From: Streptomyces verrucosisporus
GTDB lineage: Bacteria; Actinomycetota; Actinomycetes; Streptomycetales; Streptomycetaceae
Direction: 5' to 3'
Length of the DNA: 64,000 nucleotides
NCBI RefSeq assembly: GCF_017114865.1
Contig: NZ_JADEYH010000002.1
Coordinates: 496,001-560,000, forward strand
The notes beneath the pieces were generated by a model. That model saw nothing but the letters and a program-made list of their open reading frames with translations, did not search any database and was not told the origin of the DNA. A program made the translations under genes and the position numbers. Below are positions 63,817 through 64,000 of the stretch, piece by piece. Numbering within the stretch: the first letter of the stretch is position 1; each line of letters starts with the position of its first letter.

Positions 63817-64000
63817 TCAGTCGGCCTTGACCGTGACCTTCTCGCCGTTCCTCATCTGCTCGACGAGCTGCTTGACCCTGGCCATGTCCCACTTGAGCGA
63901 GCCCTGCGGTGCGGAGCCCGCTATCGGCATGTTCATCGAGGTGCCCTCGCCGCCCGAGACGCCCTTCATGGCCCAGAACATCGAGGCGAGGTCGAACAGG
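63817..64000 (-). CDS. 3' end of an LCP (LytR-CpsA-Psr) family protein
   Basis: The minus-strand frame runs in from the window edge and ends at a TGA at 63817-63819, giving the last 60 residues. The stretch LFDLASMFWAMKGVSGGEGT followed by MNMPIAGS and the ending KWDMARVKQLVEQMRNGEKV fits the C-terminus of Streptomyces LCP proteins. These enzymes link wall glycopolymers to peptidoglycan. The identification rests on a short tail only. Confidence 0.65.
   Translation of the reverse strand, partial: LFDLASMFWAMKGVSGGEGTSMNMPIAGSAPQGSLKWDMARVKQLVEQMRNGEKVTVKAD

Overview
The window is chromosomal DNA of a Streptomyces or very close relative. The evidence is very high G+C with strong G/C bias at third codon positions, frequent GTG starts, a tRNA-Leu with a TAA anticodon (bldA) at 30608-30689, three Rpf-type resuscitation/germination hydrolases, two ydaO-type cyclic-di-AMP riboswitches, and the actinobacterial order mazG ... 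eno-ftsB-DUF501-ppx. From memory the layout resembles the S. coelicolor segment running from about SCO3105 down to SCO3050 (eno, ndh, bldA, hut, sigI, purK/E, UDP-glucose dehydrogenase). I could not check this by alignment. I saw no prophage, insertion sequence, CRISPR array, rRNA gene or secondary-metabolite cluster.

Region by region. 1-8017: surface-glycan genes, comprising a truncated gene, a polysialyltransferase-family protein, a divergent membrane O-acyltransferase, a SurA-like lipoprotein, a sialyltransferase-like (GT29) protein and an unusual fusion of a GT8-like domain, TPR-like helices and a pyruvyltransferase. 8014-10323: MazG, a DUF6479 protein and a YhhN lysoplasmalogenase. 10947-16462: two DUF4190 paralogues bracketing three tiny membrane-protein genes (one apparently frameshifted), an M48 protease and a DHA2-type exporter. 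16609-20176: cytochrome P450 and two Rpf genes, the second behind a c-di-AMP riboswitch. 20440-24582: eno, ftsB, DUF501, ppx and a lipoprotein. 24706-26411: type II NADH dehydrogenase behind two Rex-like operators. 26835-30232: MacB/FtsX-type ABC transporter. 30528-31068: bldA, followed by a coding-like remnant.

31069-41566: Bax-inhibitor-like protein, hypothetical proteins, thiolase, GDSL hydrolase, cystathionine beta-synthase, RpiR/SIS regulator, membrane protein and a Y4yA-type PLP enzyme. 41612-47230: histidine utilisation operon (hutU, M20 amidohydrolase, hutF, hutI) with a perfect palindrome over its promoter. 47438-49722: SigB/F-type sigma factor with divergent anti-anti-sigma and anti-sigma genes (partner switch). 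49859-55253: lipoprotein, peptide transporter, two-component system and GtrA protein. 55386-58295: purK, purE and an M19 dipeptidase. 58577-60115: second c-di-AMP riboswitch and an Rpf-LysM-M23 protein. 60307-64000: VOC protein, UDP-glucose dehydrogenase, acyl-CoA dehydrogenase and the end of an LCP-family gene.

Common themes are cell-wall remodelling and germination (three Rpf proteins, FtsB, LCP, UDP-glucose dehydrogenase, glycan enzymes), developmental control (bldA, c-di-AMP, partner switching) and central metabolism (enolase, NDH-2, purine, histidine and fatty-acid enzymes). Many promoters carry a TAGGCT-like -10 element, and several place the predicted transcription start on the start codon, suggesting leaderless mRNAs.
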